Source: G963678445 sp963678445
GTDB lineage: Bacteria > Hydrogenedentota > Hydrogenedentia > Hydrogenedentales > G963678445
Direction: 5' to 3'
Assembly: GCA_963678445.1 (NCBI GenBank)
Contig: OY782877.1
Span: 4,154,001 to 4,218,000 of the forward strand
DNA length: 64,000 bases
Shown: one piece after another, positions 44,340 to 53,600 of the stretch
Position numbering within the stretch: the first letter of the stretch is position 1
Layout of the letters: each line of letters opens with the position of its first letter
Notes under the pieces: generated by a model
What the model was told of the DNA's origin: nothing
Databases searched by the model: none
The model's input: the letters and a program-made list of their open reading frames with translations, nothing else
Translations under genes and position numbers: made by a program

Positions 44340-45101
44340 TCACCGATCCAGCCAGAAAGACTTGGCGATAGCAAAGAATTCGCGGGTGCAGGTATTGGGC
44401 AAAAGATACCAAGGTGTGCGGGCTGCAATGAGGTAGGGCTTCCAGCCCAATCGATGCGCCAGGCATCGTACTCGGAACAGGTGGAACTCGCTGGACAGAA
44501 CAGCAAGTGTAGGCTGCGGATCGTTCGTGTCCTTTCCAATAACCGCATGACTGAAGCGTAGGTTTTCCCACGTACTGGTGGCCCTGTCTTCCACAAGAAT
44601 ACGCTCTTCGTCAATGTGCTGTTGTAGCAGGAAGTTTTTCATGGCAGCAGCTTCAGTGGTGCTTTCGCCGGGACCTTTTCCGCCTGACACAATGACTTTG
44701 CTTTTGGGATGCTCCTGCAAATAGTCGGTTGCAGCCGTCAGTCGTCGATACAAGGTTAGGCTCAATGCTTCGCCACGTAGTCCCGCTCCCAAAACCACCA
44801 GGTAATTGACCTCGGGTGCACGGCGGGGGAAGGCATGTACCAGGATAACGCCTTCCACGGAAAGGAAAATCAGCGCTGCGATGAGCACCGTAACAACAAG
44901 CATGCGTTCTCCTCGTTTCCACCAGATCGGCGTTGCTTTCTCATGGAACATGAGCCGTAGCATGGCCCAGGAAAAACAACCCATACTGCCTACTGCGGGC
45001 AAAAGCGTGCCCAAGTTGCTTGTGCTGCATAATCGCACCATAAGCAGGTAATCCAGCAGGGCGATCAGGCTGAAGAAAAGCAATGCATAAGTAAATTTCA
45101 T
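44340..45101 (-). CDS. DUF218 (YdcF/SanA/ElyC-like) membrane protein
   Basis: A 253-residue protein with N-terminal membrane helices (TYALLFFSLIALLDYLLM, VVTVLIAALIFLSVEGVIL). The DUF218 domain follows: YLVVLGAGLRGEALSLTLYRRL, VIVSGGKGPGE, ILVEDRATSTWENLRFS and VLSSEFHLFRV. SanA/ElyC relatives affect the cell envelope, but the biochemical activity is unclear. I chose ATG 45101; the frame extends only to a TTG six bases further. It is convergent with the dynamin-like pair and follows the SGNH-GH29 gene on the same strand. Confidence 0.82.
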   Translation of the reverse strand: MKFTYALLFFSLIALLDYLLMVRLCSTSNLGTLLPAVGSMGCFSWAMLRLMFHEKATPIWWKRGERMLVVTVLIAALIFLSVEGVILVHAFPRRAPEVNYLVVLGAGLRGEALSLTLYRRLTAATDYLQEHPKSKVIVSGGKGPGESTTEAAAMKNFLLQQHIDEERILVEDRATSTWENLRFSHAVIGKDTNDPQPTLAVLSSEFHLFRVRCLAHRLGWKPYLIAARTPWYLLPNTCTREFFAIAKSFWLDR

Positions 45102-45134
45102 TCGCAAAGCGTACCCTGTACCTAAAGCGTTTGA

Positions 45135-47570
45135 TTACATCGATTTTTTAATGCGGGGAGGCGGTGCATAGATGGCGAGGGTGCGTAGTGTGGGGACGCC
45201 TTTGCTCTTCGTGATGTTGAGGCGGAGTTTCTGGGCGGTTATCTCCTCAAATCGTAATAAACGTTTTCTACCGATGGTTGTTTCGGTGGCTATAGTTTTC
45301 CATTCGCCAGCAATTTGCGCCTCAAGGGTAAACGCTTCAATACGTTGTCCGAGCGGGATATATTCTTCCAGTTGAATCACCCCAATTTTTTGCGGTGTGC
45401 CCAAGTCGATTTCAAGGGTTGCAGTGATAACGGCATCGTCCGTGGCCCAATACGTGTCATTACGCCCATCCAGCATGCAGGCAGGGGCGTATGCTTCATG
45501 ATTACTTCGGACATTGGAGGCGGTTATAGATGCATTACGAGCCAGATCGTGGGAAAAGCAGGTATCCAGATACTGACGTAATTCCATCAGACGGGTAGCG
45601 TCATTTTCATGCACCAACCCACGGCGATCTACGGGGAGATTCAGGAGCAGGGATGCGTTGCGACCGACAGAACCAAAGTAAATATCAACCAACTGCTGTA
45701 GTGACTTCACCTTGTCGTCCTGATCGGCATGATAATACCAGCCAGGGCGAATCGAAACGTCGGCTTCGGCAGGGACCCAATGCGTGCCGTCGTGATGGCC
45801 CGAGGTCAATTCTTTATAGCGAGGCGAACCTGGGTAAAATTCATCCCGGTCCAACATGGCCCAACAGGTGGGATTGGCCATGCCTTTTTCATTGCCGACC
45901 CAACGTACATCGGGTCCGGCGTCGCTGAAGATAACCGCATCGGGTTGGCATTCACGCACTACACCGATGAAGCCAGGCCAGTCATAGACCTGTTTCTTTC
46001 CGTTTGGGCCTTCTCCACACGCACCATCGAACCACATCTCAAACACGTCGCCATAGTTGGTCAGTACTTCTCGCAACTGATTTTTGAAGTGTTCATTGTA
46101 GACCGGGGAGTCACCATAGGACGGTTCGTGCCGATCCCAGGGAGAAAGGTACACGCCAAATTTGAGTCCGTACTTCTTGCATGCAGACGAGAGGCTTTTA
46201 AGGACATCACCGCGTCCTTTTTTCCAGGAGCTATTTTTCACGGAGTGTTCCGTGTATTCCGAGGGCCAGAGACAAAAACCGTCGTGATGTTTGGCAGTCA
46301 GTATGATGCCCTTCATGCCTGCATCGCGACAGACCTTCGCCCACTGTCGACAGTTAAGATCGGTAGGTTGAAATGCATTGGGAGATTCATCACCCTCGCC
46401 CCATTCATAATCCGTGAAGGTATTCATGTTGAAATGGACAAAGGCGTAGTATTCCAGCTCATGCCAGGCGCGTTGACGTGGCGAAGGCGTAGGCGCCAAA
46501 GCGGTCGGGGGGAGCGGCGTATCCCAGGGAAAGGCAGCTTTGAAAGCGTCAAGATAGAGCCAGTGTCCGAAGTTGTTAGGATGATTGATGTTGTTTCCCA
46601 GCAGGGAAGAAAAGTCCTTGCGTTTTAGTACATTCATCCAGGTGTTGTACACGTCGACATACGGACAGTGGAGTGCGTGTGCGGCGCGTTGGGTGGCGCT
46701 TGCAAACTGATGCATGCGATGGCTGCCGAATTTCCAGTCGGGATTAGGAGGGAAGGTGGAAAAGAGCAGGATTTCCGCTGATGTATTTTGGCGGATTCTT
46801 TCCGCTATGGTGGTTAGGTTCTTTTCAAACTGGCCTGGTTCCAGCCCGCCTCTATTGTGGTCGTTCATGCCAAAGCCGATGAGTACAAGATCGGGACTTT
46901 CGTTTAGTACTTTTTCCTGCAGGCGTTGCAGCCCCTGTACCGTACTGTCGCCGCCGGTAGCGCCATTTTTGAGGGTGATTTTCGCATTGGGGAAATGTTC
47001 GCGCAGATCCTGCCCCCAGCGTTGTTGGAAACGGAGCGCTACCGCGCTTGCTTCGCCACCCGCCGTGATGCTGTCGCCATACGCCATGATAGTGACGGGT
47101 TTCCCTTTTTGGAGTTTTTCAAGCGTTTTAGGCAAAAGGCGGCGTTGGTCATTACAGGCCGAGAGTGGTGTTCCCTTCTTCGTTTCATAATCAACGAAAC
47201 AGAAGAAAGGCGCATTTCCATAGCCGGGAAATTTCGAATGATCGAAACTTTTTTTGCCATAGAGCACATTTTTGCTGAAGTCAGGAATGGCGGAATCTTT
47301 GGTTCGTGTAATAGTGCCCTTTTCGTAGTCGACAGTAAAGTCTACGTCTTCTTTATAGTCCACCCTATTTTCCGCGTCGTTTAAATAGGTGCTTCGTATA
47401 TGCACAGAACCGGGCGTAATGTTATCAAAGCAAAGCTTACCTGGGATTTCTTCCACCAGAACTAAGCTTTCTCCGTGGATTGGCAGGAGGGGTGAAGCGG
47501 TGGCGATGAACGGGGAAAGCAGTAGCAAAAAAAGGAAAAGAACGGTGAAATGGTGCCAAAGGATACGCAT
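45135..47570 (-). CDS. Secreted SGNH hydrolase - GH29 alpha-L-fucosidase fusion
   Basis: An 811-residue protein with a signal peptide ending ATA. Residues about 30-150 look like a beta domain. Residues 155-345 are an SGNH/GDSL esterase: AYGDSITAGG (nucleophile Ser near 166), GFGMNDHN and NINHPNNFGHWL (Asp/His pair). Residues about 365-680 are GH29: HFNMNTFTDYEWG, ILTAKHHDGFCLWPS, and EMWFDGACGEG with the nucleophile Asp near 512. An F5/8-type carbohydrate-binding domain ends the protein (DGRNDTYWATDD...LRLNITKSKG). The set could remove O-acyl groups and fucose from the same glycan; that is inference. It is 45 bp downstream of the NtrC-like gene. Confidence 0.87.
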   Translation of the reverse strand: MRILWHHFTVLFLFLLLLSPFIATASPLLPIHGESLVLVEEIPGKLCFDNITPGSVHIRSTYLNDAENRVDYKEDVDFTVDYEKGTITRTKDSAIPDFSKNVLYGKKSFDHSKFPGYGNAPFFCFVDYETKKGTPLSACNDQRRLLPKTLEKLQKGKPVTIMAYGDSITAGGEASAVALRFQQRWGQDLREHFPNAKITLKNGATGGDSTVQGLQRLQEKVLNESPDLVLIGFGMNDHNRGGLEPGQFEKNLTTIAERIRQNTSAEILLFSTFPPNPDWKFGSHRMHQFASATQRAAHALHCPYVDVYNTWMNVLKRKDFSSLLGNNINHPNNFGHWLYLDAFKAAFPWDTPLPPTALAPTPSPRQRAWHELEYYAFVHFNMNTFTDYEWGEGDESPNAFQPTDLNCRQWAKVCRDAGMKGIILTAKHHDGFCLWPSEYTEHSVKNSSWKKGRGDVLKSLSSACKKYGLKFGVYLSPWDRHEPSYGDSPVYNEHFKNQLREVLTNYGDVFEMWFDGACGEGPNGKKQVYDWPGFIGVVRECQPDAVIFSDAGPDVRWVGNEKGMANPTCWAMLDRDEFYPGSPRYKELTSGHHDGTHWVPAEADVSIRPGWYYHADQDDKVKSLQQLVDIYFGSVGRNASLLLNLPVDRRGLVHENDATRLMELRQYLDTCFSHDLARNASITASNVRSNHEAYAPACMLDGRNDTYWATDDAVITATLEIDLGTPQKIGVIQLEEYIPLGQRIEAFTLEAQIAGEWKTIATETTIGRKRLLRFEEITAQKLRLNITKSKGVPTLRTLAIYAPPPRIKKSM

Positions 47571-47615
47571 GTAAATCTCTCCACGGATGCTTTTTTATTT
47601 AACAAGCGACACAAG

Positions 47616-48983
47616 TCATGAGCTTACTTCATTCCGGTATTCATTCAACTTATTTCGTAAGGTGCGCACGCTGATTCCCAGCATTTCAGCGGCATGCGTG
47701 CGATTTTGGTTGCAATGCTCCAAAGTGTCCAAAATAAGGCGTTTTTCCATTTCGGCAATGGTTGCGCCAGGAGTTAGGCCCGTTTTTTCAGCATCTTTTT
47801 GCAGCAACGCGGCATTTTCTAATTGAAAGTGCTGCTCTTCTAAGATAGCAGTGTCAGGGGCAAGAACCACGGCTCGTTCGATGGCGTTTTGGAGTTCGCG
47901 TACATTTCCGGGCCAATTATAGGCCAATAAGCGTTTTTTGGCCGCAGGGCTTACCCCTTCTATCTTGCGTGCATTTTCCTGGTTAAAGCGTTTCAGGAAA
48001 TGTCCAATCAATGCAGGGATATCTTCACGGCGTTCACGTAGCGGCGGAAGTTTTAAGGTAATTACATTGAGTCTGAAAAACAAATCTTCCCGAAATGTTC
48101 CTTTAGAAACCGCTTCTTCCAGATTTCGGTTTGAGGTAGCGATGATACGCGTATCTACCGCCAATGTTTCTGTGCCACCGACCCGTTCAATCTCACGTTC
48201 CTGCAAGGCTCGTAGCAATTTTGGCTGTAAATCCGCGCCTATTTCGCTGATTTCATCTAGAAGCAACGAACCCGTATCCGCCAATTCAAAGCGTCCTATT
48301 TTACGTTCATGTGCGCCTGTGAACGAGCCTCGTTCATGGCCGAACAGCTCACTTTCCAGAATGCCCGCTGAGAGCGCGGCGCAGTTTACCTTAATGAAGG
48401 GTTTGTCCTTGCGAGAACCCGCGTGGTGGATGGCGCGTGCCACCAATTCTTTTCCTGTCCCGCTCTCACCGCGAATCAGCACTGTGGCACGACTATCAGC
48501 TAATTTCGCGATTTGTTCATAAATCGTCTTCATCGCATCACTTTCCCCGATCATAGAGGCAAAGTCATACGAAGAATTTATTTCTTCGCGAAGGTATTTA
48601 TTTTCCTGGGTCAGACGAACCCGTTCCAGAGCCCGTTGTACCGCCAGCTCAATCACGTCGGGCGTAAATGGTTTCAGAACGTAATCTGCAGCGCCTTCTT
48701 TCAACGCCGTAACAGCGGTTTCGATGGTGCCGTATGCGGTCATGAGGATAACAGGCGTTTCGGGGTTTAATGCGTGTATCTGACGAAGAACTTCAATGCC
48801 ATCCACTGGGGTCATTTTCAAATCGGTGATGACAATATCATAGCGCTCTTTCGGAAACTGTTCTACGCCCTCCTTGCCACTTGATGCGGTGGTCACCGCA
48901 TACTGCGCACGGACCATAGCTTCTTCAACATACTCGCGCATCAATGATTCATCATCGATAACCAGTACATGGTATTTCGGCAT
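47616..48983 (-). CDS. Sigma-54-dependent response regulator (NtrC family)
   Basis: From ATG 48983 (GGAAGAG upstream) the protein has 455 residues: receiver (phospho-acceptor Asp54, conserved DD at 10-11), AAA+ domain and Fis-type helix-turn-helix. The AAA+ motifs are GESGTGKE (Walker A), a GSFTGA loop in place of GAFTGA, and LLLDEIS (Walker B). The HTH reads NRTHAAEMLGISVRTLRNKL. It activates RNA polymerase with sigma-54. The histidine kinase gene lies 37 bp upstream on the same strand, so the pair forms a two-component system. I found no clear sigma-54 target promoter in the window. Confidence 0.92.
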   Translation of the reverse strand: MPKYHVLVIDDESLMREYVEEAMVRAQYAVTTASSGKEGVEQFPKERYDIVITDLKMTPVDGIEVLRQIHALNPETPVILMTAYGTIETAVTALKEGAADYVLKPFTPDVIELAVQRALERVRLTQENKYLREEINSSYDFASMIGESDAMKTIYEQIAKLADSRATVLIRGESGTGKELVARAIHHAGSRKDKPFIKVNCAALSAGILESELFGHERGSFTGAHERKIGRFELADTGSLLLDEISEIGADLQPKLLRALQEREIERVGGTETLAVDTRIIATSNRNLEEAVSKGTFREDLFFRLNVITLKLPPLRERREDIPALIGHFLKRFNQENARKIEGVSPAAKKRLLAYNWPGNVRELQNAIERAVVLAPDTAILEEQHFQLENAALLQKDAEKTGLTPGATIAEMEKRLILDTLEHCNQNRTHAAEMLGISVRTLRNKLNEYRNEVSS

Positions 48984-49020
48984 GCTCTTCCTTTTCTTCT
49001 TCTTTTCTTGCGTCGACAGC

Positions 49021-50190
49021 TTATTCTGCACGCAGTAAGCGAACGTGCATGGTGGTCCCTATGCCGGGTTCACTTTTCGCATCCAGATCGCCCCCGTGTC
49101 CTTCCACGATTTTCTTACAGACCGCCAAGCCCAATCCAGTTCCTTTTTCTTTGGTCGTAAAGAACGGCGAAAACACCTGTTTCAGATGGGATTCATCCAT
49201 GCCGCATCCTGTATCGCGAATGTAGATATCAACCGCACTTGCATCGGTGGTGATTTCAACAAGAATGCTGCCGTTTTCGGTAATGCTTTGTACAGAATTG
49301 AGCAATACATTGAGAAAAACCTGGGCTATCTTATCGCGATCTGCAAGCACTTTGAGGTCTTTGGGGATATTTCGTTTGATCTGAATACGTGTTGAATCGT
49401 ATTGCAGGAAGCCAATGGCACTTTCCAGTAAGGCCTCGCACGAAACGGGGTGTAGAGACAATTCAACCGGGCGGGTATATTCGAGTAGTTCGTTTACGAC
49501 TTTGTCAAGGCTTTGCGTCCCTTGCAGGATTTTATCGACCAGGCGACGTCGCGGATCATCCGCTGCGATGTCGTTGGCCAGAAAGGTGGCGAATCCCCGG
49601 ATGCCGCCCAACGGGTTACGAATTTCATGGGCGACAGTGGCGGCCATTTCGCCAATAGCAGCCAGTCGATCGATTTGACGGACCTGTTCGCGCAAGGCAA
49701 TCAGTTCGCTTAAATCCTGAAACGTTTTTACACTTCCCAGTTTTTTTCCCGTGCTACCGGAAATGGGGGAGTCCCTTTCGCTAATGGGCACCATGCGGCC
49801 ACTTTTTGCACGTAACTCCATAGCGCCTGGGTTGCGTGACGCAGCAAAATTACGCTTAAAAACTTCGTGGAAAGAATGTTCCGTAACTTCCGGGGCTGAA
49901 TAGCCTAAAATAGCGCCGGCAGCACGATTGAATCGGGTGATTTTGCCTTCGGTATCCACAGCAATAACCCCATCCGACATACTTTCCAGCAGGTTGCTCA
50001 GGTATTCCGTACTAAAGGCGAGTTCCCGATTTTTTTGCGCCAGTTCCTTATCGAGTTCATGGACCCGATTTTCCAGGCGTCGGTAGGCTTCCTCCATCGA
50101 ACGCGTTGTCGCGTTAAAGATTTCCAATGCGTTGGCGAGCGCCGATAAGTCTGAAGCGGGCGGCGATGTATTTTCGTGCGTTGGTTCCAT
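49021..50190 (-). CDS. Soluble PAS histidine kinase, partner of the NtrC-like regulator
   Basis: A 389-residue kinase without membrane helices: an N-terminal coiled segment, one PAS domain (about 60-165), HisKA with VAHEIRNPLGGIRGFATF (His near 188), and HATPase with LNVLLNSVQSI (N box), IRDTGCGM (G1) and FTTKEKGTGLGLAVCKKI (G2). It resembles cytoplasmic NtrB/AtoS-type kinases. The ATG overlaps the stop of the small helical protein gene (TAATG), so it is coupled to the genes upstream. Confidence 0.92.
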   Translation of the reverse strand: MEPTHENTSPPASDLSALANALEIFNATTRSMEEAYRRLENRVHELDKELAQKNRELAFSTEYLSNLLESMSDGVIAVDTEGKITRFNRAAGAILGYSAPEVTEHSFHEVFKRNFAASRNPGAMELRAKSGRMVPISERDSPISGSTGKKLGSVKTFQDLSELIALREQVRQIDRLAAIGEMAATVAHEIRNPLGGIRGFATFLANDIAADDPRRRLVDKILQGTQSLDKVVNELLEYTRPVELSLHPVSCEALLESAIGFLQYDSTRIQIKRNIPKDLKVLADRDKIAQVFLNVLLNSVQSITENGSILVEITTDASAVDIYIRDTGCGMDESHLKQVFSPFFTTKEKGTGLGLAVCKKIVEGHGGDLDAKSEPGIGTTMHVRLLRAE

Positions 50191-50630
50191 TATGCTTTCT
50201 TGTCGAGGTAATCTGGCGGCGTAATGCCGCCCACATTATACTTGCGAAATATTTCCCGAGTTTTTTGTAATTGTTTCAATCCGGCCGCCCCGTGAGTAAG
50301 CTGAGCCTGGGCTAGATGAAATCCTTTCTGGTATTGCTCTTGCAATTGGTCACGTAATTGGTCAGCCTGTTGGCCTAAAGCATCAATCCGTTTTTTTGCA
50401 TCTGGATCGTGTTCGGTTGCATTTCTCCATTCATGTAGGAGCCCGTTGCGTTCCCGCGCTAAATGCTCAATTTGTTTCTGATGACGCTGCTGAATAAAAA
50501 TCAAGGTTTCCAGTGCATCTTCCGTGAGCTGTTCTTCCAAGCTGCGCACGTCTTCTGCTGCCTCTTGCAGCCAGGTAATCTGTCGACGTAAGTGACTTTC
50601 GATTCGTTCGACCAACGACAGTTGAGGCAC
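50190..50630 (-). CDS. Small helical coiled-coil protein, FlgN-like in character
   Basis: The start is GTG 50630, with GGAAAGG eight nt upstream; this gives 146 residues. No ATG fits, because upstream residues in this frame lie inside the preceding gene. The product is almost all helix with heptad-like spacing (ESHLRRQITWLQEAAEDVRSLEEQLTEDA is its first half), basic and glutamine-rich, ending in a TPPDYLDKK tail. Length and composition recall FlgN-type export chaperones, but I do not recognise a family with confidence. It begins four bases after the stop of the 1708-residue TPR gene and overlaps the kinase gene by one base, so it is part of this operon. Confidence 0.65.
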   Translation of the reverse strand: MPQLSLVERIESHLRRQITWLQEAAEDVRSLEEQLTEDALETLIFIQQRHQKQIEHLARERNGLLHEWRNATEHDPDAKKRIDALGQQADQLRDQLQEQYQKGFHLAQAQLTHGAAGLKQLQKTREIFRKYNVGGITPPDYLDKKA

Positions 50631-50634
50631 GAAA

Positions 50635-53600
50635 TTAGCCTTTCCGGTTTTCACTGGTATTGATGCCACGCAGCCGTTGCTCCAAGCGGGCATATTCTGC
50701 TTTGACGCCTGCTTCCTGCGCCCAGGGTGCGCTAGTTTCTGCGATTTGTTCGTAAAGGGCCAGGCTGCCTTTGAAATCAGCCAATTCCAGCAAGGCATTA
50801 GCGCGTTGATACTTTGCCCAACTAGGGTCCTTCTTTGTTTGCCCAGAAAGACGCTCCGCGCCCATCGCCGAATCAATAGCGATGCTGTACGCATCCGCGG
50901 CAGCGCGAAAATCGCTTTTGTCATACAGGTAATCGCCCCATGTAATGGCGGCATCGATAAGGTAGGGCGTTTCTACCGGTTTTTCACGCACACGGCTTTC
51001 CATCTCCATGACCATACGTCGTGCCGCAGCAGGGCGTTCGGCTGCCAGGTAAGCTTCGAGAAGCTGGTGGTTACCTTCCGGGGTCCGTACATCGGGATAA
51101 CGTAAATAGGCCTCCTCCAGGAGTTTGAGTCCCTGCTTCGGATCGACGTTTAAAAGTGCGTTGCCTTGTGCCGAGAGGAGGGTGTAGGCAGTGTTATTTT
51201 TTACTGCAGCCAAATCAACCCGTTTGGCAATTTCCTTTGCCTCGTCCAGTGCGCCGTTATAAAAAAGCGCTGTGGCGGCATTGGCCAAGACCTCGGGCTC
51301 TGTGGCCGTAGCAACGATTTCTTGTGCCAGTTCCGCAGTTCGTTCATGCAGACCTAAATCCTGATAAATATTCGCCAGGGCAATAAGGGCGGGTTGACGA
51401 TGCACGGAGCCTTCCGTAGCTACAAGTAGCTCTTTCAACTGAGCCACCGCCGCATTAAGCTCACCCAGTTGATAGGCCATCTCCGCCTCTTCCACACTAC
51501 CCCGTAGCGCCTGCTCTGTACCAGCATATTTTTTGCGCAGCTGTCCAAAAGTTTCTTTGGCGCGTTCCCCCATACCCAACGCACGGAAAAGACGGCCTGC
51601 TGTGAGCAATATCTGTGGGTCCTTTGCACCTGCCGCATCTGCAGACACCAGTGCATTGGCTGCAGCATAAGTATTTCCAGCGAGCCCCAACAGTTCCCCG
51701 TTATTCTTGAGTACATTGGGGTTTTGGGCATACCGAACCGCTGCTTCCTGGGCAATTCGCAAGGCGTCCTCGCGACGTCCCATATCCTCATAAACCTGGC
51801 TCAGTTCTATCCAGGCTTTTGGAGAAACGGCGCTTTCCGGAAAGAACTGGAGGAGTTCCGTAAGGCGTTCCTCCGCTCGTTCCAAATTACCAGCGTGTCG
51901 ATATGCCTGGGCCAACATAAGGTAAACTTCGTCATTATCCTGTAGCGAGGTGGCGGTTTCCAAACGGGATTCCAGTTGGTGAATCGCCTCTTTGTATCGT
52001 CCCTGCTGAAACGCCAGGCGTCCCAGTCTAAGCAAGGCTTCCGCTCCTAGTTGAGAATAGGGTTCTGCCTGGGCAACACGGACGAATAAAGTACGTGCAT
52101 CATCTTCCATACCCGCCATAGCATACGCATCACCACGGATTAAACGAGCTTCTCCCACCAACGGCGACCCTGGATATTGTCGCACCAATCGTTGTGTGGC
52201 TTCCGCAGCCCGTAACGGGTCGCGTAACTCCATGGACAGTTTGGCTGCATCCATCAGTATTTCGTCAAAATGGGGACTCTCCGTGTATTGGTTCATGATT
52301 TCATCGTAGACATGCTGTGCTGCGTAAGGGACTCCATCCAGTTCGTATAGTTTCGCTTTCCAATAGAGTGCTTCGGGAGCATCTGGATGGTTAGGCGCCG
52401 TTTTGACAACCGCGTCAATTTCATTGTGCAGGTCATTGTATTCAGGGGAATTAGGTACATATGAAAATGCACGGCACAACGCTTCGAGACGTAAATAGGC
52501 GGCGTCATCACGACGGGGGCTGACTTCAGCGCGCGCAATAGCTTTGGCCAGTTCTTTTGCCGCGGTGCTATAATTGCCCCGTTCGATCTGTGTACGTGCA
52601 CGTCGTATGGCGATTTCCAGAGTATCTTCCTGCTGTGCGATGATACTTTGAAGATCGGGCACATGTTCCTGATTGTAGTACAGGGTTGTAAAGGTTGCTA
52701 AAGTAACCAGAAGTCCTGCAGCCGTGGATAGTACCAGCCGCGGATAATGATTGCGGATGAATAGAGAAACAACCGTTGGCTCTTTGGGTTCTTTTGGCTT
52801 TTTGGGCTTCTTTTCAGCCTTTTTTTCTTCCGCAGGGGGCTCTTTCTTTTTGCCAGCCGTTGCCAGCGCAGCCTCAAGCGCCCGCTGCTTTTCTGCTTTC
52901 TTTTCCTTTTCCCGTATTTTGGCCTGCTCAATAACCGCATCCAGATCATCCTGGCTTAATAAGTCCGCAGCAGGTTCTTCAGGCGTAGTCGCTGCTGCGG
53001 TTAAGTTTTCGGCAGCGACACTGCTTATATCCTGACCTTCCGCCGCCGATGCGACCAAGGCGTCGATCATGTCCTGCGATACTTCGGCTCCTTGCGTGGA
53101 ACTTTCTTTTTCCTCCGCTTCCCCCGAAATTTCTGCCATTAAGTTGTCGATACTGGATTGATCAAGCGGTACTTCTTCCTTCGCATCCGAGTTGACCAGC
53201 AATGCATCCTGGTCATTATCCGTTAGGGGTTGTTCATCATGAGCCTCTGTCAACAGGGCATCAATGCTGTCTTGGGTAAGCGGGGCACTATCATCGGTTG
53301 CGCCGACAGGTTCCTCCGCATCGTCACTTTGCATTTCCGACAAAAGCGCATCCAACGCGGACTGATCAAGCAAGGCGTCATCAGCAGGGGGGGGGGATTC
53401 TTGTTCTTCTTTAGGGCTCTCTGCCTGTGCCGCTTCAGCCTGTTGTGCGATCAACGCATCGAGGTTATCCTGTGAGAGGTCCTGCTCCGGTTCTTCCGCC
53501 TTGGGGGCTTCTTCCTGTGCTGCGCCCGTCTGCTGTGCGATCAGCGCATCAAGGTCATTCTGCGATAATTCTTCCTCTTTCTCCGGCTCTTCCTGCGCTG

